The notes under the pieces: model-generated
What the model was told of the DNA's origin: nothing
Seen by the model: the letters and a program-made list of their open reading frames with translations, nothing else
The model's database searches: none
Source of the DNA: Glaciozyma antarctica PI12
Taxonomy: Eukaryota > Basidiomycota > Microbotryomycetes > Kriegeriales > Camptobasidiaceae
Length of the DNA stretch: 64,000 nucleotides
Direction of reading: 5' to 3'
NCBI GenBank assembly: GCA_002917775.1
Contig: KZ627156.1
Coordinates: 332,909 to 396,908, forward strand
Made by a program: the position numbers and the translations under genes
Shown: positions 42,891-54,251 of the stretch, in pieces
Layout: each line of letters begins with the position of its first letter
How positions within the stretch are numbered: the stretch's first letter is position 1

Positions 42891-43638
42891 ATGTCAACCC
42901 TCGTCCTCCCAGGCCAGCCCCTCAGCGCACCTTCCACGACTCCCTTCCTCGCCGGTCCAGGAACTTTCCAGCGCGGAGGAACCATCTTTGCCTCTCTAGT
43001 CGGTCACGTCTCTCGCTCCGGCGGCGTACGTCCTCTCCCTCCCCCTTCCCAACTCCTCTAACGGTGCGCGTAGGTAATCAGCGTACAAGGCAAAGACGAC
43101 GCGCAAGCCATCCCCGAACCAAACTGCACCGTCCGTCCCCCCTCTCCTCCCTCGTTCCCTGCTCACCCTGCGCAAACCAGGTAATCGGCACCATCACCCG
43201 CATCACTCGACAAGCCGCTACTCTCTCCCTCCTCACTGTTGATGGAAGGCCTTGTCGACCGGATTTTGTGGGCGTTATAAGGAGTCAGGATGTTAGGATG
43301 ACGGCGAAGGATACGGTCAAGATCTGGGGGTGCTTTAGGCCTGGAGATGTCGTGCGGGCTAAAGTCGTGCGTGCCTTCTTCCCTCCTTTGAAGACCCAGC
43401 TGACCCGTCGCGTAGATCTCATTAGGCGACTCGCGCTCCTGTGCGCCTTCCCTCCCTCTTCTTTGCGCTCCCAGCTCACACGCACGCAGATTTCCTCTCA
43501 ACGGCTTCCAATTCCCTTGGAGTCCTCTTCGCCGTATCAGCAAAGACGGGAGCAACGCTGGAAGCGATCAGTTGGGAGGAGATGAGGGATCCTGGGACTG
43601 GAGAGGTCGAGGGGAGGAAAGTGGCTGGGCCGGAGTAA
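42891..43638 (+). CDS. CSL4: Exosome subunit CSL4
   Basis: Cap protein of the RNA exosome, which threads RNA to the nucleases in nucleus and cytoplasm. The N-terminal domain starts [12 protein letters not shown] and contains [20 protein letters not shown]; the S1 domain follows ([60 protein letters not shown]) and the C-terminal zinc-ribbon region is reduced ([32 protein letters not shown]). Introns after SGG, NCT, AKV and SRS have good GT-AG ends. Length of about 215 residues fits. Confidence 0.92.
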
Positions 43639-44374
43639 GACGGTGGAGAGCTGGATGGGGTGAGTGCTGGCTTTCTATCTGGGGAGGACGGAGCTTATGG
43701 AGTGGCGCAGCGGAAGCCTGAGAGCTGGTCCTTTGGCGACGATGTTCGCCTCGAAAAGCCAGCGGGAACCTGCGCTGCGAGCGAGGCGCTGGTAGAGTGG
43801 TGGAGGATTGAGGGGATGGGATGTATTGTGAATCTACGAGCGAATCTACTCGCCTTCGTTTGGCAGTCGACGCTCGCTTTCTTTCGTTCTGCTTGTGCGA
43901 TCCCTTCCGCGGGACCGACTTCGCTGGCACGATGCCGTTCTCTTGAGTGTCTGTTGAAGAAGGAGCACACTGGAAGTCCAGCTGAAGATTGAGGAAGGAG
44001 GACTGAAGCGAGCGTTCACCAGGAATGGCGGCGGAGAGGAGACGAGGAGCAGCGATCCGAAGCCAGTCCCCTCGTCTCTTCAGTCGAACCAGTGCTCGCG
44101 AGTCGAAGCGGTGCTCACAATTCCGATGTTGCCTTGACGATATAGCGAAGCAGCGATACGAGAATCCGAGAGCAGCTGAGAGCAGCAAAACAGCGACCGA
44201 AGCGCTCCGACGCGGTACGCACTCGTGTCCACGCCTTCCCTACCTCCAACGAAGAGCAGCGAGAAGAGCAGCCAGAAGATCCTATAGAAGCAGTACTCCA
44301 CCCTCTCCCTCCACAACCGCACGCAGTTCTCACCCCACTCATCCCTAACCATCTTCACTCCAATATCACACACT
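43639..44374. other. Convergent spacer
   Basis: 736 bp with no supported gene on either strand. Open frames lack splice structure and family similarity. Confidence 0.4.
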
Positions 44375-45078
44375 CTACTCCTCGACCGCCTCGACCAAAC
44401 TCCTCTTCTTAAAAAACGCCAACCTTTCCCCCTCCCTCGTCTTCCTATCCTTCTTCCCACTCTCCCACCCCAACTGTCCTCCCGCAAGGTCATACGTCCC
44501 GATCGTCGCTCCGAGGAAAGCGCACATCCCCATCGCTTTGGGGAGGGAACCGGTACGGATACCGGAGACGAAACCGGCGGCGCAGCCGGCTGAGGCACCG
44601 GCGAGACCGTCGGTCGATGCAGGTTTGCGACGTTGGCGACGGTGTGGTCGACGAAGGAGAAGACGAAGCCGGCGGTGGCTGCGGGGTGGGGTTAGCGGGG
44701 GCTCTGGTGTTGGGGAACGGGTCGAAAGGGGGAGCGGGAAGGAGGATAGTGGGAGGGAAGGAGAGGGAGATGGAGACGTCGTTGGGGTCGTGGAGAGGGG
44801 AGACTGGCGATGCGGAGGACGGCAGCAAGCGACTCACCAAAGTAGCCCACGATCCATCCCGTGCGCGTAAACACCCCCATAGCTCCCTTGTTATGCGGCT
44901 CCAACGAGTTCTTGATCGCACTAACAAAGAGTCCCACTCCAGCGGACGTGAGACCGACGCTGAACGCGGGTCCCATGGCCGAAGTAGGGACGTAGGGGTT
45001 TGCGATTGGGGCGGAGAGTGGGGGGAGGAAGGAGCGGGGAGGGAGGGTGACGTCGAGATTGGGGCGGGGAGTCTCCAT
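44375..45078 (-). CDS. Tim17-family protein, complex I NDUFA11/B14.7-like
   Basis: Four-helix inner-membrane protein of the Tim17/22/23 superfamily. Exon 1 (ATG 45078): YVPTSAMGPAFSVGLTSAGV, GLFVSAIKNSLEPHNKGAMG, VFTRTGWIVGYF; after an intron (GTGAGT donor): TAGFVFSFVDHTVANVRKPA, DGLAGASAGCAAGFVSGIRT, SLPKAMGMCAFLGATIGTYD. The N-terminal position of the first helix and the NSLEPHNKG loop fit the fungal complex I 21.3 kDa (NUO21.3b, NDUFA11) subunit better than the protein translocases. Ends with a charged tail FFKKRSLVEAVEE. The exact subunit assignment is moderately sure; the superfamily is sure. Confidence 0.7.
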
Positions 45079-45565
45079 CGCGGAGGGAGGGGCGAGGGCT
45101 GGGGGAGGAGGAGAAGAGGGTTAGCGTTGCGTTCCGCGCTGTGGGCTGGGTCTTCTGGGTGCAGTGGCGCTTTCAAACCCCTCTTTGTGCGGCGGTCCTG
45201 CTCCCTACTGCCTTGTTCTGTGCCGTGTTCGTGGCCTGACAGCTGTTCCCTCGTTCATCCGAGCTCGACGCTCCCTCCCTCCTCCTTCGAGATCCCTCAA
45301 ACGCCTCGTCGCCAGGTGGTTCCTGCCTCGAGTGAAGCTCTTCGTTCAGCCAAAGTACTTACGTTTTGAAGGGAAGAGCGCGGCGGGGGGGGGGGGGACA
45401 GCAGCCAGCAAGAGACGAGCGCAAGGGAGAGTCTCCGTCTGTGAAATATTCATCTCAAATCCTGTGAACCTCCTCCGGCTCAGCTCCCCTCTGCGAGCAC
45501 TTTCGACTCTCTCCTTCCTCCCAAACACCTCTGCTCTCACTTGAACTAGCTTGATATCGACGACG
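45079..45565. other. Divergent spacer with G13 run
   Basis: Upstream region of the Tim17-family gene and the reductase gene. A run of 13 G occurs at 45385-45397. No gene seen. Confidence 0.45.
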
Positions 45566-46889
45566 ATGAAAGCAGTTTGGATCTCTATCACTGAGCGAGT
45601 CATCAAGGACTATCCGATCCCCGAACCCGCTGCGAACGAGGTCCTCGTCAAGAGTGCGTCCTTCCTACGAACCTGGAGACGGACTCCGACCTTGCCACTC
45701 GCAGACGTCGCCGTTGCTTCTAATCCAAAGGACTGGAAGCTACCTCACTGTCCGCTCTCACGCTTCAAAGCTCGCTTCGGAGTTGCTGACCAGATCCCCG
45801 CAGACCTTGCGCCGTACTCTGCTGTCGAAGGTAATGATATCGCTGGCTACGTCGAATCCATAGGAGAAGGTGCGCTTCCTTCCGAGTGCGAGTGAGCCTC
45901 AGAGCGGTACTGACCGCATTCCAGGTGTCACGGACTTCAAGAAGGGAGACAAGGTCGCTGCGTTCACCAAGATGAAGACGGCGGACAAGTACGGTGCCTA
46001 CGCCGAATACAGCGTGCGTCCTCTCTCTTTGCCCTCCTATGCTCTCCTCCCACCTCCCACAGGTCTCCCCCGCCAACACCGTCTTCCACCTCGGTCCCAA
46101 GACCTCCTTCGAAGGTCCGCCCCTCTCCCATCCCACACCACAGCACTAACGCCAAAAGCAGAAGCCGCGACCCTCCCACTCGCCTACATGACCGCTGCGA
46201 TCGGTCTCTTCCTCCGCCTCAACCTCCCAACCCCTCTCGCCCCCTCCACCGCTTCTCCAAAGCTCCCAATCCTCATCTACGGCGCCTCCACCACCGTAGG
46301 TATCTACGCCATCCAGCTCGCCAAAGTCCGTCCTCCCCTCCCCTACCGCTCGAAAGAAATTAACGCGAAACAGCTCGCAGGCCTCCACGTCGTAGGCATC
46401 GCCGGCGCAGGCTGCCCTCACGCCATCTCGTACGGCGCAGACGAGATGTTCGACTACCGTTCTCACTCCCCCGAAACCCTCTCAGCCGCTATCGCACTCG
46501 CCGCAGGCGGTAGGATCCGCCATGTTTTCGACTGTATCTCCGAAGGAGGAACGATGGAGACTATCTCCGACGCCCTCTCCGCGAACGGGGGGAAAGTCAC
46601 ATACGTCCTCACGTACTCTCCTGAGGAGCTCTCTACCGTCCCCGCCAACATCGAGATGGTTCGTACGCTGGTGGGGACCGCGCATGACGGGGACGAGGAA
46701 TTCGCGAAGCAGTGGTTTGGGAAACTGGGGGAGTGGATGGAGGAGGGACGGTTTAGGGGACAGAAGGTGACGGTGGTGGAGGGGGGGTTGGGCGGAGTGA
46801 AGGAGGGGTTGAGGAGGTTGGAGGAGGGGAGTGTTAGGTGCGAGAAGTTGGTTTGTAGGATTGAGGAGACGGAGGGGATTAAGGCGTAA
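45566..46889 (+). CDS. Zinc-type MDR reductase (enoyl reductase-like)
   Basis: Medium-chain dehydrogenase/reductase. Spliced N-terminal GroES-like domain: MKAVWISITERVIKDYPIPE, VLVKNVAVASNPKDWK, YSAVEGNDIAGYVESIGEG, FKKGDKVAAF. The Rossmann domain has LPILIYGASTTVGIYAIQLAK (nucleotide-binding AxxxxVG), LHVVGIAGAGCP, HAISYGADEMFDYRS and HVFDCISEGGTME. The zinc-ligand cysteines of true alcohol dehydrogenases are absent (NPKDWK in place of CxxD), so it belongs to the zinc-independent, NADPH-using trans-enoyl reductase/quinone reductase branch common in fungi. Introns after VLVK, IGEG, AEYS, SFE and QLAK. The substrate is unknown; no biosynthetic cluster genes are adjacent. Confidence 0.85.
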
Positions 46890-47325
46890 GATAGGATTGG
46901 GAATGGATGACGTTTTGGCGAGCTGGTCGTGCGGCGTTCTCTCAGATTTCAGGCTGCAAAAGCAGTGGTACGGCGAGTCTTGAGGAACGTCGACCATCGC
47001 AACTCGCTCGTGCTCGCCACTCCTTTTCGATTTCTTGCAGTTGGGCAGAGGCACCGCTGGCAGATCTTCTGCAATACAATCGTCGTCAAAGCACCCTCTG
47101 AAGAGCTTGAGCAGAGTCGTAGAATCGAGAGAGTTGACCGTAAGATCGACGAGGACGCGAAGACAGCGCGTTCGCCTCTCTCTCTCCTCTCACTTCCTCT
47201 CTGCTCCCTGCACTCCCCAAACTCTCAGTGCGTGCCCTCCAGCTACCCAATCACGAAGAACTGCTCATCAGACCCCCCCAGCGCCTCCAGCTCTCCCGCC
47301 GCTGCTTTCTTCAACTCCTCCCGCC
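46890..47325. other. Spacer before MDP1
   Basis: Reductase 3' flank and a CT-rich leader (CGCCTCTCTCTCTCCTCTCACTTCC near 47172) ahead of the phosphatase ATG. No gene seen. Confidence 0.4.
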
Positions 47326-48156
47326 ATGACCGACGCCAGCGCCCGTACCTTCCCCCGCCTCATCGCCTTCGACATCGACTACACCCTCTGGAATCTCTGG
47401 ATCGACGTCCGTCTCCCCTCCCTCCCCAGGCCCTCACTAACGCCCTAAACAGACACACGTCACCCCCCCTCTCAAGCGCCGCTCCACCTCGCTGAACCAG
47501 ATCTACGACGCGCGTGGAACGCCCCTCTCTTTCTATCCTGACGTCCCCTCGATCTTGCTGGAACTGCATCATGCGAAGGTACATGTCGCAGCTGCTTCGA
47601 GGACTTCTGCGCCGGGAGCGTGAGTCCGCTCTTGCTGGTCGGGGTGGAGAAGCTGGAGAGGCTGATTTTTGGGGAAGGGCGAGAGAGGCGCTTAAGGAGT
47701 TGTTGGTGCCCGGGTGGCATAGGGAGGAGGAACAGGGGAGGGAGGGCGGGGTGAGTGCGATAAGGCTGTTTGATACGCTTGAGATCTATCCTGGTGCGTT
47801 CGTTCACGCTTCTGAGGAATCGTAGGCGTACTGATGGATTTGGGGGCAGGGTCGAAGCTGGCGCACTTTAAGGAGATTCATGAGAAGACGAGGATTCCGT
47901 ATGAGGAGATGGTGCGTTCGCCGACCTCGCTCTCTCGCCCCCAGCTAATGTTGCTGGTTCTGCAGGTGTTCTACGACGGTATTCACAGGCACTGTACCAC
48001 CTAGAGCTCTCGCTGATGTTCGACGCCGCAGACGAGCCTAGGAACAGGGAGGTAACGAAGCTGGGAGTGACTTTCGTCCTCGTCCCCGACGGCGTCCACC
48101 GCAAGGTCTTCGAAGCAGGTATAGAAACGTGGAGGAAGAAGCGCGAGTCGATGTAA
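47326..48156 (+). CDS. Magnesium-dependent phosphatase MDP1
   Basis: HAD-superfamily phosphatase of the MDP-1 type (acts on phosphotyrosine and glycated or sugar phosphates in other species). Motif I LIAFDIDYTLWNLWID supplies the two catalytic Asp; motif II is HVAAASRTSAP with the Ser; motif III Lys follows in LEIYPGSKLAHFKEI; motif IV is MVFYDDEPRNREVTKLGVT. Ends VPDGVHRKVFEAGIETWRKK. Six exons; one 58 nt intron after SAPGA removes a stretch otherwise read as a stop. Here motif I is DID rather than the common DLD/DGD, which keeps both Asp. Convergent with the oxygenase gene, 32 bp between stops. Confidence 0.9.
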
Positions 48157-48188
48157 ATCTCACAACCTGTGCGATTATGAATGGTGGC

Positions 48189-49961
48189 CTACATCCTCGA
48201 GTAGACTTCTCGAACGACGAGGGAGGCTCCCAGCGCCAGTCCTGCTCCACCGATCGCTACGACCCCCACCAGCTCAGCGAGCAACCACTTCCATCGTCGC
48301 TTCACATCCAGCCCCACCTCCCTACCCATCTTGATCCCCTGCTCTCCCAAATCAGCATCTCGCCCCCGATCTCGCAAAAAAGTACGCACCGGTTCCTCCC
48401 CCTCATCCTTCCCAAACTTGTCCGCTCTCCTCCCCTCCTCCCTCCACGCGAAATTTGTCCTCCTCTCTCCCAGTTGCCAAACCACCAACAACTCAATAAC
48501 CTGCGAAAAAAGCGCCACCCTCTCCCTCTCCCACCCTCCTCTCCACTTCCTCCCAAACTCAATCATCAACCAACTACTCCAAACATCCACTTCCACCCCG
48601 ATTCGCTCCTTCGTAGACCCGCGCGGGATCGCCAATTGGTCTGCGAGACGAGGGCCCAGGAGACGACGGGAGTATTCGCAGTGATAACCTATTTCGGAAG
48701 AGCGGGGAGGGCGGGAGGAGACGGCTTGGAGGATGCCGTACGTGGGAGTGGAGTAGGGGTCGGAAGGGACTGTGGAGGGGAAGGCGTCGAATGCGAGAGA
48801 GGCGAAAGAGGTTTCGGCGACGGTGAAGGTCGTGCCGTAGCACCGGATTAGGAGGGCAGGGGAGATGCCGAGGTAGAAACTGCGAGATGTTAGCTGGTTT
48901 TTTTTGTTGAAGAGGAGGACAGGGACGGACCCGACGTGCCGCCAGGCGGCTTGGTAGGAGGATTCTTCGTGAGGTGTGAGGAGGATTCCGGTCCTTCGCA
49001 TGCTCCAGAGGGGAGCGATCATGAAGCTGCCTAAAACAGTCGCGAGATCCCTGCGAGCTCTCCATCAGTTTTATGTACCTCGAAAGAGAACGAGGACTCA
49101 CGCTTGGTTGATAGGGATGCCAGAAACGTCGGAATCGTACGTGTTGAGCTTCCCCTTCTTCTGCGCTATCCGTCGTCGAACTTGAGCGTGAAGCAGTCGA
49201 ACTCGAATCGCACTCTTCCATCCTCGTCCCTCTCCAACCGTCATGTCGGTCATCGCCTGTCAATCTCGCAAAAGTCAGCTGCGCGCCTTCAGAGGAATGA
49301 AGAAATCAACGCACGTCCAGCACGAAGAGAGTCGTTTCTAGCAGCCGGCGATACGTCGCATCGTGCTGCTTGGACGTGAGGTATCCCGTTTCCCGCATCG
49401 TAGCTCCCAACCTCGGCGACGAGAACCCCCCTGCCTTCGCGTCAGCCAGCGAACTCCCTCTCCCTCCGCTTAACACTCACCAGCCAAGCTGAAATGAAGC
49501 AACGCCGCAAAGATCGGTCCCGAGTACTTCCAAAACACCTTCTGCCCTCTCGCCAGCTCTCCCTCCTCCCCAGGCCTCGCCTCCTCCCTCCTCCTCTTCC
49601 CCTCTCGGCTACCAAACGCGCTCACTCCCTCCGGCGGCTCACAATTCACCGATTCCCAAAACGCCCTGACACAAGGCTCCACCTCCTCCTTCCCCAGTTC
49701 CGCTTCCAGTGCCGCAAACGCGTCTTGCCCGACTTTGAGATCGAGGAACGCCACCAGATCATCGGCGAGTTCGTCCGACTCCTGACGGAGGGGTAGGAGT
49801 TGGGAGGGACGGAAAGCGGCGGGGGAGACGATGGAGATGTAGTCGAAGCGGCGGAGGACTTCTCCGTCGACTGCGTCCTCGGTCTCGGAGTTGTGATGGA
49901 TCTCGCGAGGAGATGCCAGGGAGGTGGGAGAGGCGCCGCCGATGTAGAGGATTGGCGACAT
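48189..49961 (-). CDS. MpaB-type ER-bound oxygenase (DUF2236)
   Basis: Member of the ER-bound oxygenase mpaB/rubber oxygenase catalytic family (haem enzymes that cleave prenyl-like chains). Evidence: QKVFWKYSGPIFAALLHFSL, a tail-to-motif distance typical for the family, the conserved GWKSAIRVRLLHAQVRRRI with Arg and putative haem-ligand His, GIPINQADLATVLGSF, then IGYHCEYSRRL and a C-terminal membrane helix (WLLAELVGVVAIGGAGLALG). ATG 49961 (MSPILYIGG) is the first in frame; farther upstream only TTG. At least four introns, among them one after LAG near 49480. Substrate unknown; possibly terpenoid or lipid modification. Confidence 0.78.
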
Positions 49962-50225
49962 GGATCGCGGGGGTGCTAGCGATGAGGAGGCAGATCGGGG
50001 GGAAAGAGGTGCTGCTCTGGAGGTGGAGAGCGTCGACTCGAAACGGATGGACGATGGGAAGAAGGAGAAAGCCAAAAACGTGGCGATCGTCGAAGTTGTT
50101 TTGAACCCCTATTCCGAACTCTCTCCTCGCCTTCGCCCGCACCCAGCCCGAACAGAAGAAGCGGCTGTGAAAGAGACTGCTCCCCTGTCGGGTTTCTCGA
50201 TCCCATTCATTCGTTCCTAGTTGCT

Positions 50226-52191
50226 CTACTCAAACTTGACTCCCTGAGCAAGGCCGAGCTCATCACTCCAGTTGAGAGTGCACGAGCTCCAACGGCAGTA
50301 CTGCTTCCACGCATCTCCTCCCGACTCTCGTCCCCATCCAGTCGACTTGTTCCCCCCGAAAGGAGCTCCTATCTCAGCGCCAGAAGTAGAGCCGTTCACG
50401 TTGACGACTGTGAGCGAGGTCAGTTTCTCTTTCAGTTTTACGTTTTTTTGAGGACGTACTGCCGCAATCGCTGCCCGAGGGACCGATCCACTGGAATGCG
50501 GAAGACATGTCGCTGCGAAACCTTGTTAGTGCCCAAACAATGGCGCTCTCGGAAAAGAAGGAACTCACCGAGTGAACAACGACGACGAAAGTCCCTGCTC
50601 GACCGAGTTGTTGAGCTCGATCGCCTCCTCAAGCGTCTCAAACGTCTGCACAAAAAGAACTGCCACCGTAATCAGCGCCATCAATTTTCACACGCAGCGA
50701 ACGGACTCACTAGGCGCGAACGTCTCGCGCTTCATCACCGGCGCTCCCTTGCTTCCAAAGAACGCAATCGTCGGCTCAACCCAGTTCCCTCCCCCAAGCG
50801 CACCCTCCATCTTCCGCACGTTCCCACCGACGACAATCTCTCCTCCCTGCTCCTTGACGTCCTTGACCGCCTGAACAAACTTGTCGACTCCAGCACTCGC
50901 ATGCAAAGGTCCTACAAGCGTCTCAGCGTCCATGGGATCTCCGAGGCGCGTCGAGGTGGATTTGTACGCTGCTGCGAGGGAGGCGAGGAAGGAAGGAGCG
51001 ATGGAAGAATGGAGGAAGAGGCGACGAGTGGAGGTGCAGCGCTGGCCTGCTGTTCCGAGAGCGGAGAAGAGGATCGTGCGGAGGGCGAGGGGGAGGTTGG
51101 CGTCGGGGAGGACGATAGCGGCCTGCAAACGTTTGGGTTAGATCGAGCTGCGAAGAGAGAGGGGAGGGACGCACGTTGTTGCCGCCTAGCTCGAGGAGAG
51201 ACTTGCCGAAACGACCTGCTACCTCCATGCTCACGAGTCGGCCACGCTCCTCGCTTCCAGTGAAGGAAAGGAGGTCGACGCGCTTGTCGCTAACGAGCGC
51301 TGCGCCTGCCTCTCCGCCTCCGCAGAGCAGGGACGAGAGAGCTCCAGGGAGCTTGTGCTCCTCGAGGACCGAAGCGATGATTTTGGTGGTGGCGATCGCG
51401 GAGAGAGGAGTTGTTTGAGCGGGCTTCCAGATGGAGGCGTTGCCGGTGATCATGGCGAGAGAGAAGTTCCAGCCGTAGACCTGTTTCAGCGACGAGGTCA
51501 GCTTCTTCAGCATTGCGAGGGGAGCGGATAGGACGAACGGCGACGGGGAAGTTGAAGGCGGAGATCTGCGGGACTACATCAGCAACGTCTCAGAGCAAAG
51601 AGGAAGGCGAAGACTCACCACTCCAACGACACCAAGCGGGTTCGCAACCTCGGTGATAAAGTGCTTCTCCCTCTCACTCGGCACAACCGTCCCTCCGTAC
51701 CCTCTCGACAATCCCACCGCATAATCCATCACATCCACAAACTCCTGCACCTCGCCTTGCGCATCCCATCAGCCCGGCAATCCCCTACGCAACTCTCCTC
51801 ACTCACCCTTTCCCTCCGACTTGATCTTCCCCATCTCCATCGTGACCAACGCTCCCAAATCCTCGACATTCTCCTCCAGTCTTCCCCTAATCTGCCTCAG
51901 CACCTCCCCCCTCTTCGGCGGCGCTACGTTCCTCCAACCCCTGTACGCCTCTCGCGCCTTGACGATCGTCCGCTCGACGTCCTCCTTCGACGCCTGCTGC
52001 ACTTGAGCGATCTCCTCCCCTGTAGCGGGGTTGATGGAGGCGTGGAGAGTACCCGAGGCGGACCAGGTGCCGTCGTACACGCCGGCAAGCGGGGAGGACG
52101 AGGAGAGTCCTAGGCGACTGAGGACGCCTTGGGCGGTCGTCGAGAGCGACCTGGCGTGCGCGCGGTTGGACAGGCGGCGGACAGCGAGCAT
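50226..52191 (-). CDS. Aldehyde dehydrogenase, ALDH7/antiquitin type
   Basis: NAD(P)-dependent oxidation of aldehydes to acids; ALDH7 enzymes act on alpha-aminoadipic semialdehyde in lysine breakdown and on osmolyte precursors. N-terminus (ATG 52191) [20 protein letters not shown] is a matrix-targeting presequence. Motifs: [72 protein letters not shown], catalytic Glu in LLELGGNN, nucleophile Cys in [14 protein letters not shown], and the C-terminal [20 protein letters not shown] with WKQY. The GTAGQRCTS form is typical of ALDH7. Eight or so introns. Ends AQGVKFE. Confidence 0.9.
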
Positions 52192-52830
52192 CTTGAAGTT
52201 TTTCTGAGCTCAAGAGGCGTCTCGTCCAAGTCTCGTCCCCTTGGAGAGCAGCGTGGAAGGAGGGTCACGCTTGCCGGTAAGCCGGATCTCGGTCGAACTC
52301 GCTGCCCCAAGCTTTTGGGCGAGATTGAGATTCACCACGTCGAAAGTTCAAAAAGTCAGCGCTCCGGCTCATCTCCTCCGGTCGGATCGCGAGGAAGCTC
52401 AAGGAGCTGGATGTAGAGGCTGGGGATCAATTCATTTATCCATTTGTACTTCTGGAGACCGCTCTTCGAAAGTTGCTCGGTCGAGAGATTCCTCAGACTC
52501 AGGTCCGCGGAGACAGTGAGAGGAATGTCGGTTTCGAGATCGTGAGCTCGCTTCGCCGGTGATTCAAGTTTCCTCGTACGTAATGCACAGCTCGTATCAG
52601 CTGGCCAGAGGGGGGAGAGGAGCTGTCCTCGCACTTGTGTGCACGAACCTCGCGGTCGCGTCCTAATCGAATCCAGTTCGCATTCTCCTCCTTCAACTCC
52701 AGCTCTCTTCCAGCCTAGTCAGAGGCCTTAAGAGCGCCTTCTGGCTCTCTTTCTTCTTTCTACCACTACCTCAGCTCACGCCCACTGCCGTCCCGCTTCA
52801 ACCAGCCTCGCATTCAACGACAACAACACG
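52192..52830. other. Divergent spacer
   Basis: Upstream of the aldehyde dehydrogenase and of the Pro-rich membrane protein. Contains a CT-rich leader (GGCTCTCTTTCTTCTTTCTACC near 52740). No gene seen. Confidence 0.4.
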
Positions 52831-53500
52831 ATGCCAGCCTCTCCTCCCCCCTTCCCCAAGCTCACTCGTCACGCCTCCCTCGCCGACGCTATCGAAGTAA
52901 CCATCGAAATCACCACCAGCTCAACCTACACCGCTCCCTCCTCCGCCCCGCCCTCGTACCCCCCTCCCACTCCCTCCTCCACCCCGCCAGCCTACACCTT
53001 CCCACCCTTCTCCACTCCGCTCTCCTTCTTCCCCTCCACCACTCCCCTCCCCTCCACTACCTCCCTCGAATCTCCTCCCGAATACCGCTCACCCCCTCGC
53101 ACCCTCGCCGAGCAATACTTCTTCTGGGGAATCCTCTGCCCCTTCCTCTGGATCCTCGGCGCTCGCAAACTCTGGTACCTTGAGCCGGTGATTGGAGTAG
53201 GGAAACATGCGGCGTTCGGTGGAGGATTCGATTTCACGGATCGGGAGGTGGATGAGGAGGCGGTGGTGAGGGGGTTGGGAGGGCCGAACGAGTGGACGAG
53301 CGGGAATCCGGAGGAGAGTAGGATGCTTTGGAGGGAGGTGAGTGGCGTTTGGTTTTGGGAGATTTAACAGGAGCTGATGCGGTCGGCAGGACGAGACGCT
53401 GTGGTCGAAGCGGTGTGCATGGTGCGCGGGAGGGTTCGTCGTCGTTGGAGGGATGATGCTGGGCGTTGGATTCGCGAGCGGATTGTTTGGAGGAGATTAG
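52831..53500 (+). CDS. Pro/Ser-rich membrane protein, unknown
   Basis: Not recognised. Exon 1 encodes a Ser/Thr/Pro-rich N-terminus of about 90 residues (PPSYPPPTPSSTPPAYTFPP) and then RTLAEQYFFWGILCPFLWIL GARKLWYLEP, a probable membrane helix with flanking positive charge. An intron (GTGAGT donor, CTGATG branch, TCGGCAG) joins to DETLWSKRCAWCAGGFVVVG GMMLGVGFASGLFGGD, a second helix. The ATG at 52831 follows a purine-rich ACAACAACACG context. Proteins of this layout (Pro-rich head, two helices, WSKRCAWC) recur in basidiomycetes without known function. Topology suggests both tails on the same side. Confidence 0.65.
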
Positions 53501-54251
53501 AGAGTGGAGGGTGTTGTCAAGTCTCTTGATCAGTGGTAATCAGCAGTTCTCGAGACCGGTGCGAAGCTGCGAAAGAGACCTTCGCAAGGAGCGAGAGCTG
53601 GCGGGACGCGATGGTCTGCTCTGAAGATTCGCTTGAAGTTCTCTAATCTACCACAGCTGTCCACTGAAGCACCCCGAATAAGCTGAGGCAGAGAGAACAA
53701 ACGGAAGAAGCATGCGCCGCAGCTCGCTGCCGAGGTCCTGTCCTGAGATTCCGAACCACGCAGTTCTAACCCCAACTTTCTTCAGTTTATAGAGCTCTTT
53801 AATCGGAAATCATCTACTCCTCAGTGAGGCTGAAAATGAGGCCAGATTTGTAGGCAGGGAACATTGGGAGCGCCGGAGCCTCTTCTCGATTTTTGCCAGC
53901 CCGAGCCCTCTCTTCCTTCTCCGCCCCCCTCGTCGCTCTTCTCCATTGCAAGTAGGCACGGAAGCGACACTAACTGCGCCCACAGCGTACTAACGGCTTC
54001 TCTGCAGGCAGCAGCTCGTCACTCGGTTCCCCGCGCAGAGCCAGCTCCAGCTCCTCACGCCGACCTCTCCCAACCGGAGAGTACCTCGACAAGACCACTT
54101 CCGCCACACCTGAAGGTGCCTAGTGGCGAGTTGAAGAGCTCAAGAGACCTGTCGCCTACAGCTGACCAGAGCTCGGCAGGCTGCGGCTCTCGCCGACGAT
54201 TCAACTCGACCCTCCGCCAACTCCTCGCGCTGAGCCTTCACCGCTCATTCG
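53501..54251. other. Spacer before F-box gene
   Basis: No gene supported. A plus-strand open frame from 53864 overlaps the F-box start in a different frame and is likely untranslated leader. TTTATAGAGCTC at about 53785 is a weak TATA-like element. Confidence 0.35.

Noticed and set aside
43568-44188. Minus-strand open frame of about 200 codons
   Set aside because: No ATG with sensible context, overlaps the CSL4 end, composition typical of random GC-rich sequence.
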